The position numbers were made by a program, and so were the translations under genes. The notes under the pieces are model-generated. The model was not told the origin of the DNA and did no database searches. It saw only the letters and a list, made by a program, of their open reading frames with translations. From Daedaleopsis sinensis (Eukaryota; Basidiomycota; Agaricomycetes; Polyporales; Polyporaceae), in contig CM066307.1 of NCBI GenBank assembly GCA_033807695.1, positions 3,286,001-3,350,000 of the forward strand: a stretch of DNA of 64,000 bases. Reading direction: 5' to 3'. Positions 1 through 13,516 of the stretch are shown piece by piece (positions within the stretch are counted from its first letter, which is position 1; the number at the start of each line of letters is the position of its first letter).

Positions 1-3000
1 TCAGCTCTGAACAGCGAGCGTAACGGTCGGCGGTATAGTTACCTTTGGATACCATGTCGTAGAACCTGACGGCCTTCCGCTCGCTAGTAGTGATGAACAA
101 CCAGTCGTCGATCAATCGCATGAGGACCTATCTCGGTGTTCCCAGTCAGCCAGACCAAGAAGACGTCCACAATGAAAGAGCCAATACACAGTCCGGGTCT
201 TCAGTGAACTTGTACTCCCTCCGCTCGAGGTCTCCATAGAAGAACGAGCACAGGATCGCCGAGAGCACCGAGCCCTGGGGGATCCCGACGGTTTGGCGGT
301 AGTATTCGTTCCCGATCCGCACGAGATTCTCCATGATGTGCTCTTCGAGGAGGGCAATAACCTCGCGTGTTCGCGCGTAGGGGTACACGACCTGTGCGTA
401 TGCGTTGGCTGTATGCTTCTATGGAATCGAAGGTACTGACCTGGTCCGCGAACACGGTGTTGCGCAGGACGCCCGCGAGCTCGGCAGCGTGCGTGAGGAA
501 GTGCGGATGATCGTCTGGCCGACCGCTCGTCAGTGCAGTTTACGGAGTATCGTCAAGGTCTTACCTTCTGGCAGAGCCTTCTTGACAAATTTGCGCTGGA
601 TCTTGTCGCCAGCCCTATTCACGGTCCCGTATCGTTGGATCATATACGCGTCCTGAGGAGGGGATTTAGTTGGCCAACGATGCATGGGGGGAGGACATCT
701 GTAGGCTAGGCTAGGCTAGGTTAGGGGAAGTACAAACCTCGGAGAGCAGATCGCGCAGGATCCCCAGTAGCTTCGACTGCTCTATGGTGTCGAAACAAGC
801 CTGCACATCCACTTTCACGAAGTATAGTTTGGGCCTAATCCGTCGTGAGCATGTGTCCACCCCTTGGGTGGTCCTCTACTTACAATCTAGCGGAAGAGTC
901 GCCATTTGTCAAGCGTGTCTTGAACGCCTTCAGCTTCGTGTAGATCTCGTTGGGTCCGAACACCGATGCGCCGAGACGGTCGACTTGCCGCTCCTGTATC
1001 GTACAGGGTACAGAGTATGAGTGCTCTCCCTCCAAAGAGTCACACCAGAATATATGGCACGATGTACCTTCTCATATGTGAGAATCCGGAACGCGGCCTG
1101 GAGGATCTGGTTGATCGACTGTGCGGGCTGGGAGGAATTCTTGAGTGTAGTGAGATGAGCGATGGTTATAGCCTGAGGCAGAATCGTATGACACCTGCCT
1201 TATCGAGCCGTCTCCGCAAGTTGACGATCGGACGCACACCTGTCTCCTTTGGCAAGAGCCGTACGAACGAGAAACCGAGCCGCCGCTGTCTCAAGATTTC
1301 TTGGGCTTCGCGCTGTCGCACATACAAGGGATATAGGGCGCACGACTCGGTTCGATAAGACATGACGCACCTGGTTGATTCTACGGAAGGTGTCTGTGCT
1401 GAGCTTTTCCACGAGCGGCGCACAGAGGGTCTTCCAGTCGTCGTGGCGGAAGTACAGGACCCGGTTCCGGAACGCAGACGACTCCGTGACGTAGAACGTA
1501 GTCTATGTCTCCATGTAGATCGGACACACCGAAGACGCACGAGACACATACCTTCAGAAGGGGGATGAGGAACGAGTCGAAGTACCAGTACAGGAACTCC
1601 TCCAGAAGTTCTCGCCGCTTCAGAGAATCGGTCACAGACACTCGCGCTTGCGACTGAGCGCCTGCGCTGTGGGGCATTAACCATTCACACTCGGAGGTTC
1701 GAAAGCCTTGGAGCACGTGGTGTATTGTCAGCGTTTCATACCGGCGTGCGGCGATCGTGTGTTTCACGTCTGAGAACAGTGCTGAGGGTGAGAGACCTGA
1801 TGAGAGGTTAAGTGGTGAAGGACAGACGTTGCATCACAAGCTCGAGATTCTTCTCGTTTCCCCAGAATGCCTTGTGGATCACTGTCTTGGTCACCAGCAC
1901 AGCAAAGCGGAAGACCTATGCGCGAGGTTATACTACGGTGCTCTTCTAGATGTGACTGTACAGAGAGACGCACCTCTCCAGTCCCGCAAGCGAATTCCGC
2001 AAAACGTGGTTTGTGTTTCGCTTGCCGTCTGGCCTGAGAGGGCGGGTAGATGATGATGGGGCGTCCTGAGGAGTCCAACGACACACTGGTGTCCATCATA
2101 GAAGCCTGCGTTTGCAGCTGCATTGAGGTTTCGGACATCATCTCCTAATGGCGCATGCTCAGAGCTCTGGCGTTCGTCATACTATGCAGGACTTCTTACG
2201 AGGATCACGCTACTGTCGAGAGGCGACGGATTGTCGCCGGCTTGGGTCAACTGCGTGATACAGCAGGAAAATCAGAGCCGTACGCGGAGGAGACGCGGGG
2301 AAGCTTACCTTGGAAGGACAAGTCGCGTCCAAGAGCAGCTTGTAGCGGCATTTGTAGTGTCTCCAGGTTACTTGCTCCAGCATGCTTAGCACATGTTTCA
2401 GCCGGTTCGGAGTCTTGCACGGACCCTTCGTCTACTCACTCGATGAGTAGATACGCGACAGTCCCGTCTCGAGACACGCACCTTCAGCTCCTGCTCCCTG
2501 TCCATATAATCGGACGCAGACGCCCCGGGCTTATGCGCCGACGACACGCTGAATGCATTCGCCAGCCCGTACTGCCTAGGGAAGACGTACTTCGCTAGAT
2601 GCCTGGCGTGTGCCATTTGCTCGCGGGGGTCGGGGACTTTCCCATAGTCCCGCTGCCAGGAGGGGTAGATCCGGTTGAGCACGTCTGTGCATCACGCGCT
2701 ACAGTCAACCCAAAGAAACCAGCGAGGGACCATTCACCTACGCTTCGGTGGCAGGCCGACCGCGATCGTCGTCGTGTGCGGGATGAACGACGGGCGCGAG
2801 TAGAACATGCGCGCGCGGAGGAAGGCGATGTCGGCGGGCGCTATGCTGCACTGTTTTCAATAACTTGCGCAGAAGATGCGAGGAAAGCGGCCGCAGACCT
2901 TTGAGTGCTCTTCTCACCCTGTCCGCGTGAGTTTCGCAATTCGTGAGTGGTTCTTCTCTGCCTCTTCGAGGGTCTCTCCTCGGCATAGCCGTTCAAACAG

Positions 3001-3787
3001 CGACGCTTGATGCCTCGTTGGCGTTGACGCACTGGCAGGTCCGCCCGGGCTTCGCTCGGCGCATCCGCACGGCGACTGGACAGGAACGTCGGAGGCTTGA
3101 TGTTCACAATCGCATCGCCGGTCAGCTGGCAAAGGCAGCCGTTTGGAAGCGAGACGAAAACAGAGGTTTCGGTGAGCAAGTGGAACATCGCGTTCTCTCC
3201 AATCCTGTGATGTACCGCAGCATACAATCAGCTCCAGCGGGCAGAGAGAGCTTCAGCACTTGAATTAGAACCTATGTAACAGCATCTCCCACTCTGGAGC
3301 TTGCAGTGCCGTGATCATGGTGTTCACGAAGTAGTTGGTCAGAGGGACGCGGGTCGCGCCGAACTTGCTTCTGCCGTCTTGCTGTGCTTTGCGGTAGCCA
3401 GCTGTAATAATATTCGAGGGTCTGCCGCTCTTGGACTTCATAAACAGAGCTTGCTGGGCTCGATCCAGAATCTGTGCCGACGTCATCTAGCCTGAGTCCG
3501 TCTGTGATTGCTGTCTTGCCACTCACATCCTGCATATGCGACATAGGGGGCGAAGGAGTGATGCGCTTGATATCTTGTGGACAGTTATGGGAGGCCACGT
3601 AGGATAGATTGAGCATGCTCGTCAAGATGGGTGGCACGCCAGTCACTCCAGACGGGCACAAGCAGAGTCCATTGTCATCGAGGATGGTTTCAAGGTAATC
3701 TTGTAGTGTGTGGACAACAGAGAAGTATGCAGACAGCACAGCCAAAGCAGGGAGATCTTTCGACATCTCTGAGGTGCTGTCGGCCAT
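1..3787 (-). CDS. TERT: Telomerase reverse transcriptase, C-terminus beyond window
   Basis: Catalytic protein subunit of telomerase, which copies the telomerase RNA onto chromosome ends. The gene has many short exons. Reading 5' to 3' on the minus strand: an N-terminal region starting MADSTSEMSKDLPALAV (ATG at 3787); the CP/T-type motif KYVFPRQYGLANAF near 2570; motif 1 (WYFDSFLIPLLK) near 1600; motif 2 (FVRLLPKETGVRPIVNLRR) near 1240; a spacer with LGASVFGPNEIYTKLKAFK near 930; motif A (YFVKVDVQACFDTI) near 800; motif B' (GIPQGSVLSAIL, then YGDLE) near 270; and motif C (LMRLIDDWLF) near 100. The catalytic aspartates of motifs A and C are present. YGDLE after motif B' is characteristic of TERT rather than of retroelement RTs. 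The gene runs off the left edge after motif C, so motifs D and E and the C-terminal extension are not seen. Exact exon borders were not all resolved, and the choice of start is inferred. Confidence 0.93.
702..727. repeat. Degenerate telomere-like repeat in a TERT intron
   Basis: Four TAGGC/TAGGT steps followed by TTAGGGG. It lies inside the intron just downstream of the TERT motif A exon. On the gene strand it reads CCCCTAACC followed by CTAGC-type units, close to the intron 5' end. Confidence 0.6.
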
Positions 3788-4117
3788 GATCTAGAGGCGA
3801 CTACAATTGAAACTTGATGAAGGTCGTGGTCAAGAGCTGGGCGGCTGCTACTGTCACAGAGGGCGCGTCCTATACGCGACCACGTGCCGGCTTGTCACGC
3901 GTGCTGTCACTCAGCCAGGCTTCTATCTGCAGACACTGCCGCGGATGTGTGGAGATCGATTGCAGATAGTACAGCGCCCCCTCGGTGTCCACCAGAGGCC
4001 ATTGCCATGATACATGCGATGGAAAAGTTGTAGCAGGAAATTACGATGAATACACAGCACAAGAACAGCAATATACAGTTCAGACATTCCACTCCAGATG
4101 TTGCTTCGTTTCTATTA

Positions 4118-5183
4118 TCAGTCCTTGCTCAAGTCGACCTTCTCTTTGTTCAAGAAACCTGAGAGACGTCAGTGAGCTACAAAGATCAAGGCGCTCTAGC
4201 AATCCATGGCTCACCCTTCATCTTCTGGTTGTGTTGCGCAGTGACCTCCTTGTCGCGCTTGCGCACATCGACGAGCTCTTCCTGGCAAGCCGCTTTGTCT
4301 GGGACCTAGTATTAGCTGCACGAGCACGTAGCACAAACAGAAGCGTAGCATACCAGTCTCATCGCCGTCCTTGATGATCTCCTCGAGGATCTTCGTCGCC
4401 TTCTCAAAGTAGCCAAGCTCCTTCTGCGCTTTCGCCTTGCGGAACATCGCCTTGTAGTTCTTCGGGTTGTAGTGCAACGCCTGTGCGCAGGACAAGTGCG
4501 TCTGAGATCACGTCCAGAAGCCATCTAATAACTGGTGGTCGCGCACCTGGTCTGCCGTTTCGACTGCCCGCTTCCAGTTGCCCTTCTTCAGGTGGCACTG
4601 CGACATGTTCGCGTAGATCTTCTCCGCCAACAAGTCTACCTGTATCATAGTGCAGGCGTGCCGCTGAGGATCGTAGCTGCACCACACGATCGACATCAGC
4701 ACGTACCTCCGTCTTCGCTTTCTCCTCCGCCGACTGGGCGACCACATCAATGGGTGGCGGCGGAGGCACAGGCTGTCCAAGAGCCCTCTGTGTCGCGTTC
4801 CTGCCCACGCAACCACAGCATGAGCGTCGCACATCTCGTCGGTTGTTATGTATGCAACGCACTTATCAAGCCCCTTCAGATACAAGAGAGACTAGAAAGC
4901 ACCGGGTGGCGTTAGCTCCCTCCAGCCAAGATCTCGGGGCGTACTCACTTCGTGGTAATGCCTGAACGCTAGATGTGTGCACGAACGATCGCGCACGTCG
5001 TCAGCAACACTCGTTGCGCAGCAAGCCAGAGGATCGCGTACCAGTCACAAGATCGTTGTTCTTGAACGCCTCATCGCCCGCCGCCTTCTTCTCTTTCGCG
5101 ACATTGAACTTGTCGCCGATGTCGCCCCCTGCGGCGAGCGCCGCCGCCGCCGCATTCACAGTCGTCTCTGCTCCCTCAGACAT
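4118..5183 (-). CDS. TPR-domain protein, cochaperone-like
   Basis: A tetratricopeptide protein of the type found in Hsp70/Hsp90 cochaperones and in the C-terminal half of large FKBPs. The start is ATG at 5183 (MSEGAETTVNAAAAALAAGG). The first TPR helix pair follows (FNVAKEKKAAGDEAFKNNDL), then HYHE..LYLKGLDK, a Pro-rich linker (GQPVPPPPPIDVV) and EEKAKTE. The second repeat contains KIYANMSQCHLKKGNWKRAV, the third ALHYNPKNYKAMFRKAKAQ with ELGYFEKATKILEE. A charged tail (KRDKEVTAQHNQKMKG, then FLNKEKVDLSKD) ends at TGA 4118-4120. The coding region is split into about seven exons. No peptidyl-prolyl isomerase domain is visible, so the protein is TPR only. The client or chaperone partner cannot be told from sequence. 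Confidence 0.8.
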
Positions 5184-5440
5184 ATCGTTTCTGCAAAATC
5201 AGGGGTGGAAGGGGGTCTGGCGGAGAGGACGGAGGCGCAGTACCGAGTACGAGCTAGTACGAGTGTAGGTGCTAGAAGCACGCGCCTAAGTATACTCATA
5301 ACACGCCTCGAGGCGCGCTGGTGGTTATCCGCCTATATCGGGACTTATCCGCCGCCAAAATATCGCCAGAAAATATCGACGTCCTCAACGCCGCCATTGC
5401 AACCGGGTCCGCTACTGCAACGACCTCCACCGCCGCCGCC

Positions 5441-5869
5441 ATGTCCCTGCTCACCAACATCGTCGGCTTCTCCCTCTTCGGGCTCGCCGCCCGCGTCGGC
5501 CAGCTCGGCATCCAGAAACGCCCCATGCTCGACAGTGCGTCCCCGTCCTCTCTCCCTCCCTGCCCCCTCCGAGTCCGTATCTCTCACTAACGGCTAACCT
5601 CGTCCACGACATGCCTGACCCTCATCCATTCAACCCTTACCCCATACCTCAAACATCAACTCCTGACCCGGCGACCATCACGCCCCGCACGCGCAGACCC
5701 CGCCGGCCACGCCATTGCGATGGGCGTGTTCGGCTTCGGCGGGTACTTGGCGTACCACTGGGACCAGCGCGCCGCGGTCCTCCTCGCGGAGAAGCGTGCG
5801 GAGATCGCCGCGCGGAGGGCACAGACGGGAGCGGGAGTGGAGGGGGGCGCACCGTCGTCGTCGTCGTAG
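5441..5869 (+). CDS. Small single-pass membrane protein, possibly a mitochondrial complex I accessory subunit
   Basis: Two exons join in phase. The first (ATG 5441) reads MSLLTNIVGFSLFGLAARVG and ends KRPMLD. After an intron of about 165 nt beginning GTGCGT, the second exon reads NPAGHAIAMGVFGFGGYLAY and ends HWDQRAAVLLAEKRAEIAAR plus a short Ser tail, with stop TAG 5867-5869. The protein is about 87 residues: two hydrophobic stretches, then HWDQR and a charged helix rich in Ala, Glu and Arg. That layout resembles small fungal accessory subunits of NADH:ubiquinone oxidoreductase, but the family assignment is a guess. The gene is divergent from the TPR gene, with about 250 bp between the two ATGs, so the two could share a promoter region. 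Confidence 0.65.
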
Positions 5870-7523
5870 GCTGTCTGCCGCATGGTGAGCACGCTCCGGC
5901 TTGTCGGGCCCCGGTACACGCTAATGCCAACGCTCTCGTACCTGGACGTAGCTGGGCAGGCGATCCCTTCTTCCTGTTATTGCTGCGACCTCCTCTAGAT
6001 CATGTAATCCTCCTCGTCGCATGACGCAGAGTTTTGACCGTCCTATGAAGCGTTCTCGGACGTACCGCTGACTGACTGAAGGTCGGTGTGATGCGTCATC
6101 TCTCACCTGCCTCCCCATACTGTGATCACGAACGAGGCACGAATGGCCCGGGAATCCGACGACCAAGTCGCAGCGGCCGATACTACCACGGAAGCAGCAG
6201 CCGACACCACGATGTCGGCAGCGGATGAGACTACCTACCACAGCGGCGGCGGACGACACTACCAGGGGACTAGCTTCGTAAATATCGTGCGTTCTATGTT
6301 GACTCTGTAGAGCCTCTCCACTCGCAACCGTCCCCGTCACCACGGTCGAGTGCAAAGTCGTTGTACCTCCCGGCCGCCCACCCGCCCAAGCCTACACCTT
6401 TAGAGATGCGTATGCGCCTCGTAGACCTGACGAGCATTCACTCGGCCCATTCGCACCTCCACCGCTCGGGCAACGCCTCCAAAGTCCAGACCCAGCAATT
6501 CACCCGGACGATTGATAAGCATTGACGCAAGGCTACATACATGTACACGAACACGAAATCCCAGCGAGCGGCAGACGCACGCACGTAAGTAACTAACTAC
6601 ACGAAGAATCCGATTCCCAGAGAACGCGTGCGCAGCAGACGAAGGGGGGCAGGGGGAACCAAACGATGTACACGAAGCCAAATCGACAAAAACAAAACAA
6701 CGAAGATGCAGCGCGCCGCCGCCGCATCCGGGCCAGGGCCGTGTTTTGGAGGCGGATCCGGATGCGGCGGGGCGACGGCGAAGGCAGCCGGGAGGCAGGT
6801 GAGATGAAGGATAGATAAGTATGGACACGAAGGCGAAATAGACGAGGAGATACGGTGCACGTCGAACGGTGAGCAGTAGGCAGCGGAGAGAGCGAGGCCT
6901 TGAGTTTGTTGTGGAGTTAGCTAATAGCGATGGGGAGCTGTTCGGTTTTCAGTGTACAGGGGGTGGCATATCGTACACCATGGCATGGCACAACCAGCGG
7001 GCGCTGGTATATACACCGCGCACGCGCGGATACCCCCCCGGCCCTCTAGGTGCAACTTGCGGATGTGGGCCGGGCGGGTATGTGGATTGGATTGATTGGG
7101 ACTGCAGGGGATTGAGAATCGAGATTGATTGGGGTGGGTTGGATTGCGCTCGGAAAGAGCAGGCGCAAGAGCAGGAGCAGACAAGAACAGAGGATAGAGG
7201 TAGAATGAGCGTGGCGATATCCAGAGAGGTAGAACGAACGTGCGGAGTCGCAAATGCGATATCGATATCGGAGGCCGGGGTCCTGGGTAGAACGAATGTC
7301 GGAGGATGTGGGGATCCTCAAGCAGACTGAGAGGGGAGCAGGAGAGAGGAGAGAGTGTGTGGCGTTGACCAGAACGAGCGTGGTCCACGGTATGGTTGGT
7401 GATACACGTAGCAAGTAGCAAGGCGGAGATGCAGTTAGAGATAGATGGGCCGGGATGGACGGGAGAGTTCACAAACGCTGGGTCGCGTGTATTGCTGGGA
7501 ACGGAGCACGATGGGCCGGGAGA
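5870..7523. other. Intergenic, no gene supported
   Basis: Open frames on both strands here are short, overlap each other and match no family I recognise. The right part presumably holds the 3' untranslated region of the minus-strand gene that ends at 7524. No repeat or RNA gene was seen. Confidence 0.5.
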
Positions 7524-9239
7524 TCACTGGAGCTGGAACGCACTCTCGAGGCCAAGGCCACTGGCCCCAAGTCCTACGTTCTCTTCCTGCGGGGCGGCAA
7601 GGCCGCCGAATGAGATCTTCCGCCCTACAGCTGGGCCGGAAGGGGCCTTTCTGCGGCGAGAAGGCCGATGAGCAGGGGTAGAAGGCACAGGGGTCATGGC
7701 GGGAGGAGTAGGGAAACGATGCGGGGATTGATATGGAGAAGCTCCGTGGGGAGGACTGAGACGGGTTTGCCGCAGCGACCGGATGCTTGGTGTGGCACCC
7801 TGGCAGTCGCAATTGACACTGACAGCGGGGGTAGCGCTGGGCAACTCGGGACCGAAGATGCTGGGGTTACGCTGGAGGTTAGCTTTCGGCTTGGACGAGC
7901 GGTGCGCTCCGTCTTTACTCGACCCAGATGGTTTTGCTATCTGTTTCGTAGTCCGTCGGAGCTGCCTGGGTTTGGTTGGGGACGCAGTCGGAGAGAGTAC
8001 TGGCGGGGTGGGAGAAGAGGCCTTAACACGAGGCTTCTTGGCTTTCTTGCTCCGCATCTTCTCTTCCTCGTCCGACGTGGTTACGTCGGAACGGTTCGAG
8101 TGATCCACGCTCATAGCATCCGAGCTCCGCTTGGAGATGACTCCGAAGGACGGTGCACATTTCAGCGGCGATCCAGGAGGATAGAGCGCTGAGCCTGCGA
8201 ATGATTCGGCGCGTCTGATGCGCGAAACACGAGGATCAACTCCAGGTTGCTGAATATACGACTCGGAGGAGTTCGAGATCGAAGAGAGTGACCGACGGAG
8301 ACGAGGGATGCGGGAACCAGAACCGCATGAGCTTTGGGAATTGAGCGTGGTGGAGCTCGCGGTGGAGGCGAGAGTCCTGGTGCCGGTTCGAAGGCATGGT
8401 GAGGTGCGCACATATGGATAGGCGGGGTTCGGGATCGTATGTTGTAAGCGATATGATAGACTGCACGTCGATTGGTTGTTAGCCGAGATCTCGACGACAA
8501 CGGGAGCAGTGAAGCTTACCGTGCGATTGAGTCATTGTCCGGGGGGTCAAGCTTGGGGGATTGCATGAAATCCATACTTGACTGTCTATACAAGGGTCGC
8601 TTGAACCTTGTGTTGGTAGTCTGCTGCAGGACGTCCGGATCGGTGCTTTCTTCCTCGGCGATGGTATCACTTGCAGTGTCCTCCTTCGCACGAAGACGGG
8701 CGAGCTCGACGATCTTGGCACGTGTTGCCCGTAATGTGTGAGGCCATTCGGCAGGACCCTTCGCTTGCGTGACTCCTCGTGCGATCTTATCGAGGAGGTT
8801 GGACGGGGGAACGGGACCGTTGAAAGGCGTCAAAAGGTGGGCAGGGAGTGCGTCAAGGGTCTGGGGGATAGGTTTGAGCATTGACGCGATGGGAGCGCGA
8901 GCACACGGGATGGGGACGCGCTGCGACTGCACGTGGAGCGCGACGCGACAAGGGACGCGTCGGGCGAAAAGACTGAAGACTCACCCTAGACAAGAGACGC
9001 GTCTGCTCTGGCTTCCACTCCCACTCGAAGTCGTCGGCTGCATCGTAGTTGGAGCTGTTCCAGCTATCGGAGCTCTTCCTGTTGGACGCGGGCGACAGCA
9101 GGGGCAGGGGGTTGTCGCGAGGTGGAGGAGTACGCGGATCGGAAGCAGACGAGAGCATAGGCGAGCGTCGGCGGGGTAGAGGCGGGTGCGGCATGATGAG
9201 CGAGAGAGCAGGGACAGCAGCAGGACGCTGCTCATGCAT
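7524..9239 (-). CDS. Basic, Ser/Pro-rich hypothetical protein
   Basis: Three exons join in phase to give roughly 535 residues. Exon 1 starts at ATG 9239 (MHEQRPAAVPALSLIMPHPP) and ends EQTRLLSR before GTGAGT near 8984. Exon 2 begins SQRVPIPCARAPIASMLKP, contains the most conserved-looking block (LLDKIARGVTQAKGPAEWPH, TLRATRAKIVELARLR) and ends DNDSIAR before GTAAGC near 8519. Exon 3 begins LSYRLQHTIPNPAYPY and ends GLESAFQLQ at 7524. Almost the whole protein is low-complexity Ser/Pro/Arg sequence with SP and RR motifs, including SDEEEKMRSKKAKKPRVK, which could be a nuclear localisation signal. It looks like a disordered, possibly CDK-phosphorylated nuclear protein. No catalytic domain was recognised. 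The gene is called from exon structure and coding quality, not from homology. Confidence 0.7.
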
Positions 9240-11671
9240 GTTGACCTAGGCTGAAGGAGAGGACGGTGGTTAATATGAGGAGGAGGTAGGGTACGAGGAC
9301 AATGGGGGGAGCTAACAAGGACAAATCGGACCTGTGATGGTCACCGACCCCATGACTCTGTGAGAAGCCAGCCCACGTTCCCGGCTTTAGGGCAGGTCCG
9401 TTCGTGATCAGCCACAGGGCCAATCAGCTCCCCCGCTCTGGGGTAGACGCCGGACGGGCGTTCCGTTAATTTCGAGGCCACCGCGTCGGGAGAGATGACA
9501 TCGCCTACGCTCTCCCCGTCGATCTCCCAGCCGATCCCAGCGCCGCCTCGCCTCTGTCGGCCACGGGCAGCAGCGAAGCGGCCTCCGTCGCGGGGACCTC
9601 ACCTCTTGCGACTCAAGGGCGCGTCCACCCTGCATGGAAACTTCGCCACCCGATGAACTAGACTAGCCTCATCGTGTTGATCGCTTCGCTCGCCTGGGGT
9701 CATCACGATGCCTACAGACCCCGGCGGCGGCCAGGGAGTACCGCACAGGGCGGAATGCGTCCAAGCCTGTGCCACTGTGTACGGTTGCGGCAAGGGTCAG
9801 GCGTCGTCGTGAATAGGGACGCAAGTAAGGGGAACGCACCAGTGACGCGTCAAACAACGTGTGCCATCCGACATGCCGCACACGGTGCCTCGCCGAGCTA
9901 GCGAACGCGCCTCGCCGACCATCTGAACCATCGCCCAGCGTATGTTTGCTTTCAGTGACCTATCGGCAGCGACGGGTGACACAGGAGGATGAGGCGGGGA
10001 AGGGTCGCCGCCACCAGTTACAAGAGGACGTTTGATGGCCTGGGGAGACAGAGAGAGTCGCATAACTTACCTCTCGACGCGTATTTACGCGTCGCTCCAC
10101 GCGGTCCAGCACTGTTCATGTCGTTAGATGGCAACGACGACGCCCGTGGGCTGCGTAGAGCGCACGCCACCGCGATTTGTAGGGTGATTAGCCATCCTTG
10201 CGGGGTTAATGTCGCCGAGCGCGACCAGAGCCAGAGACGCTACGGTAAACAAAGTCGAGTCTCGCACTTAGAGATTTTCCAAGGGGGCGGAGCGCATACA
10301 AGCAGGTGCAGGCGAGCAGGACGGGGTGCAGAGGGAGAAGGAGCCATCGATAGCGCGAGCACAGGAGTGGCGGTCAAGGTATATGTTGAGAATGGGAGCC
10401 GAGTAACTCCCTGCATCGCTGTCCCCGCATGCGCCACCATCATGCGCACCGTGCACAAATTCTCAACGCAACGCCAACAATATGCCTCTCCAGCCGCAGA
10501 TACAGGCCTTGTTCTCGCGGCCGCTTCTGCGGTACTGCGCCCGAGTCCTAGTCTTGTTCGAGGGAGCATTCGATCGAACGGGAGCGCGGTCTTCCGCATA
10601 GGCCTAGGTATCATACTCCTTGTGCAAGTGGCGTGCACTCTGAGCTACGCAGAAGGACCATGCGTCCGCAATGTCTACGTATACGCGCGGAAATGGTTAC
10701 TATATTGGAGGTCGCAGTTTGAAAGGTGTCCAACTGGTAACTGGCACCGGAGATTGAAGGACGCGCCGAGCAGCTTGGGCGCGCCCTTTTGAATGTAACT
10801 GCGCGTCCAGCAACGTTAACCGTTGTTCTAGCTATGACCACAAACCTCGTAGCAACAGCCGAAGATTCAAGTCAGGAAAACGTCCCGCTGCTATCACATT
10901 CCGAGCGAAGCATGTACCGAGTGGTCTCGGCTACCCGCGACGGTGGGGTGCGGGAGAATACCAGACGGATCCTGGGTACGAGACCAGTATACGTACCAAA
11001 GGACTAGTCCAAACCACAATTTCAATCAACACGTCCGGGTCACGTTAATCACAACACACCCCGGCAACCACTCTTACCCGTTCGTCACTAGTACACCCTG
11101 ACTTGGAAGTGTGCACCCGCCTCTCCACCGTCTCGGTACATGAGCACTGGTGTGATGGGCACTCTCGTCCTTCCACTGCAAGTGCGGAATCGCAATACGC
11201 GACATGATCGCCGTGCGGGTAACGTTCAACCAGGGTCACCCTCGCATCGAAGACGTCGCACAGCCCTGCATCGCGCAGTTCGTGAAGTGGGCTCTGACTA
11301 GTCAACCCTGAGGCCTGAACAATGAGGACGGGGCACTCGCATGCGATGATCAGCTCGGAAACGTAAGGCCTTAAGGACTCACAGTTGTTGGCTGCTTGAT
11401 GCATAGATGACAGATGACTCTTGCGATTGGCAAGTGGCACTGGGAAAGCGCATGCGGTAAAGCCACGTGCCAGTTGAGGCGAGCCGCCTATCGATATCGT
11501 TTATTGAGTGTCCATCGTCGCAGAATCCGGGTGCAGCTTCAGCTTGAACGTTGAACCTCTGCCAACGACTCAGACTCCCAGCTATCGTCACTCGTCTTCG
11601 TCGCAGTCGCGCACGGGCACGGAGAACTAGACGAGATGTAACATATGCGCGACAGCAGAAACAGATACAGA
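9240..11671. other. Gene-poor interval
   Basis: About 2.4 kb without a supported gene. A 267-codon plus-strand frame at 9989-10792 exists, but it overlaps an open frame on the other strand, has no recognisable motif and shows no splice-delimited coding quality. I see no RNA gene or repeat here. Confidence 0.45.
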
Positions 11672-13277
<1,606 letters not shown>

Positions 13278-13516
13278 GGTGTGATAGAGGGACGGAGGTA
13301 AGGGTGGGTGGGCGTCGGGAAAGAGGTGTTAATGGTCGTGCAGCCTTCCGGTGAGCGTACGCAATACCGCGACGCGTCAGCTTTCGTGGTCGAGTCGGTC
13401 ACGTGCACTCTTCCGGGAATTGACCGGACGGGCGCTTCGCTCGCGTTACCGCGCAACACGATCACTGCAGCTGCTCGAGCCTCTACATAAGTCTAACTTC
13501 GTCGCATACACACACC

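Noticed and set aside
6122..6310. Thr/Ala-rich 62-codon plus-strand frame
   Set aside because: It is short and low-complexity, with no splice partner and no recognisable family.
9989..10792. 267-codon plus-strand open frame
   Set aside because: No recognisable motif and an erratic composition rich in Arg and Cys. It is overlapped by a 132-codon frame on the other strand, so a chance frame in GC-rich DNA is more likely.
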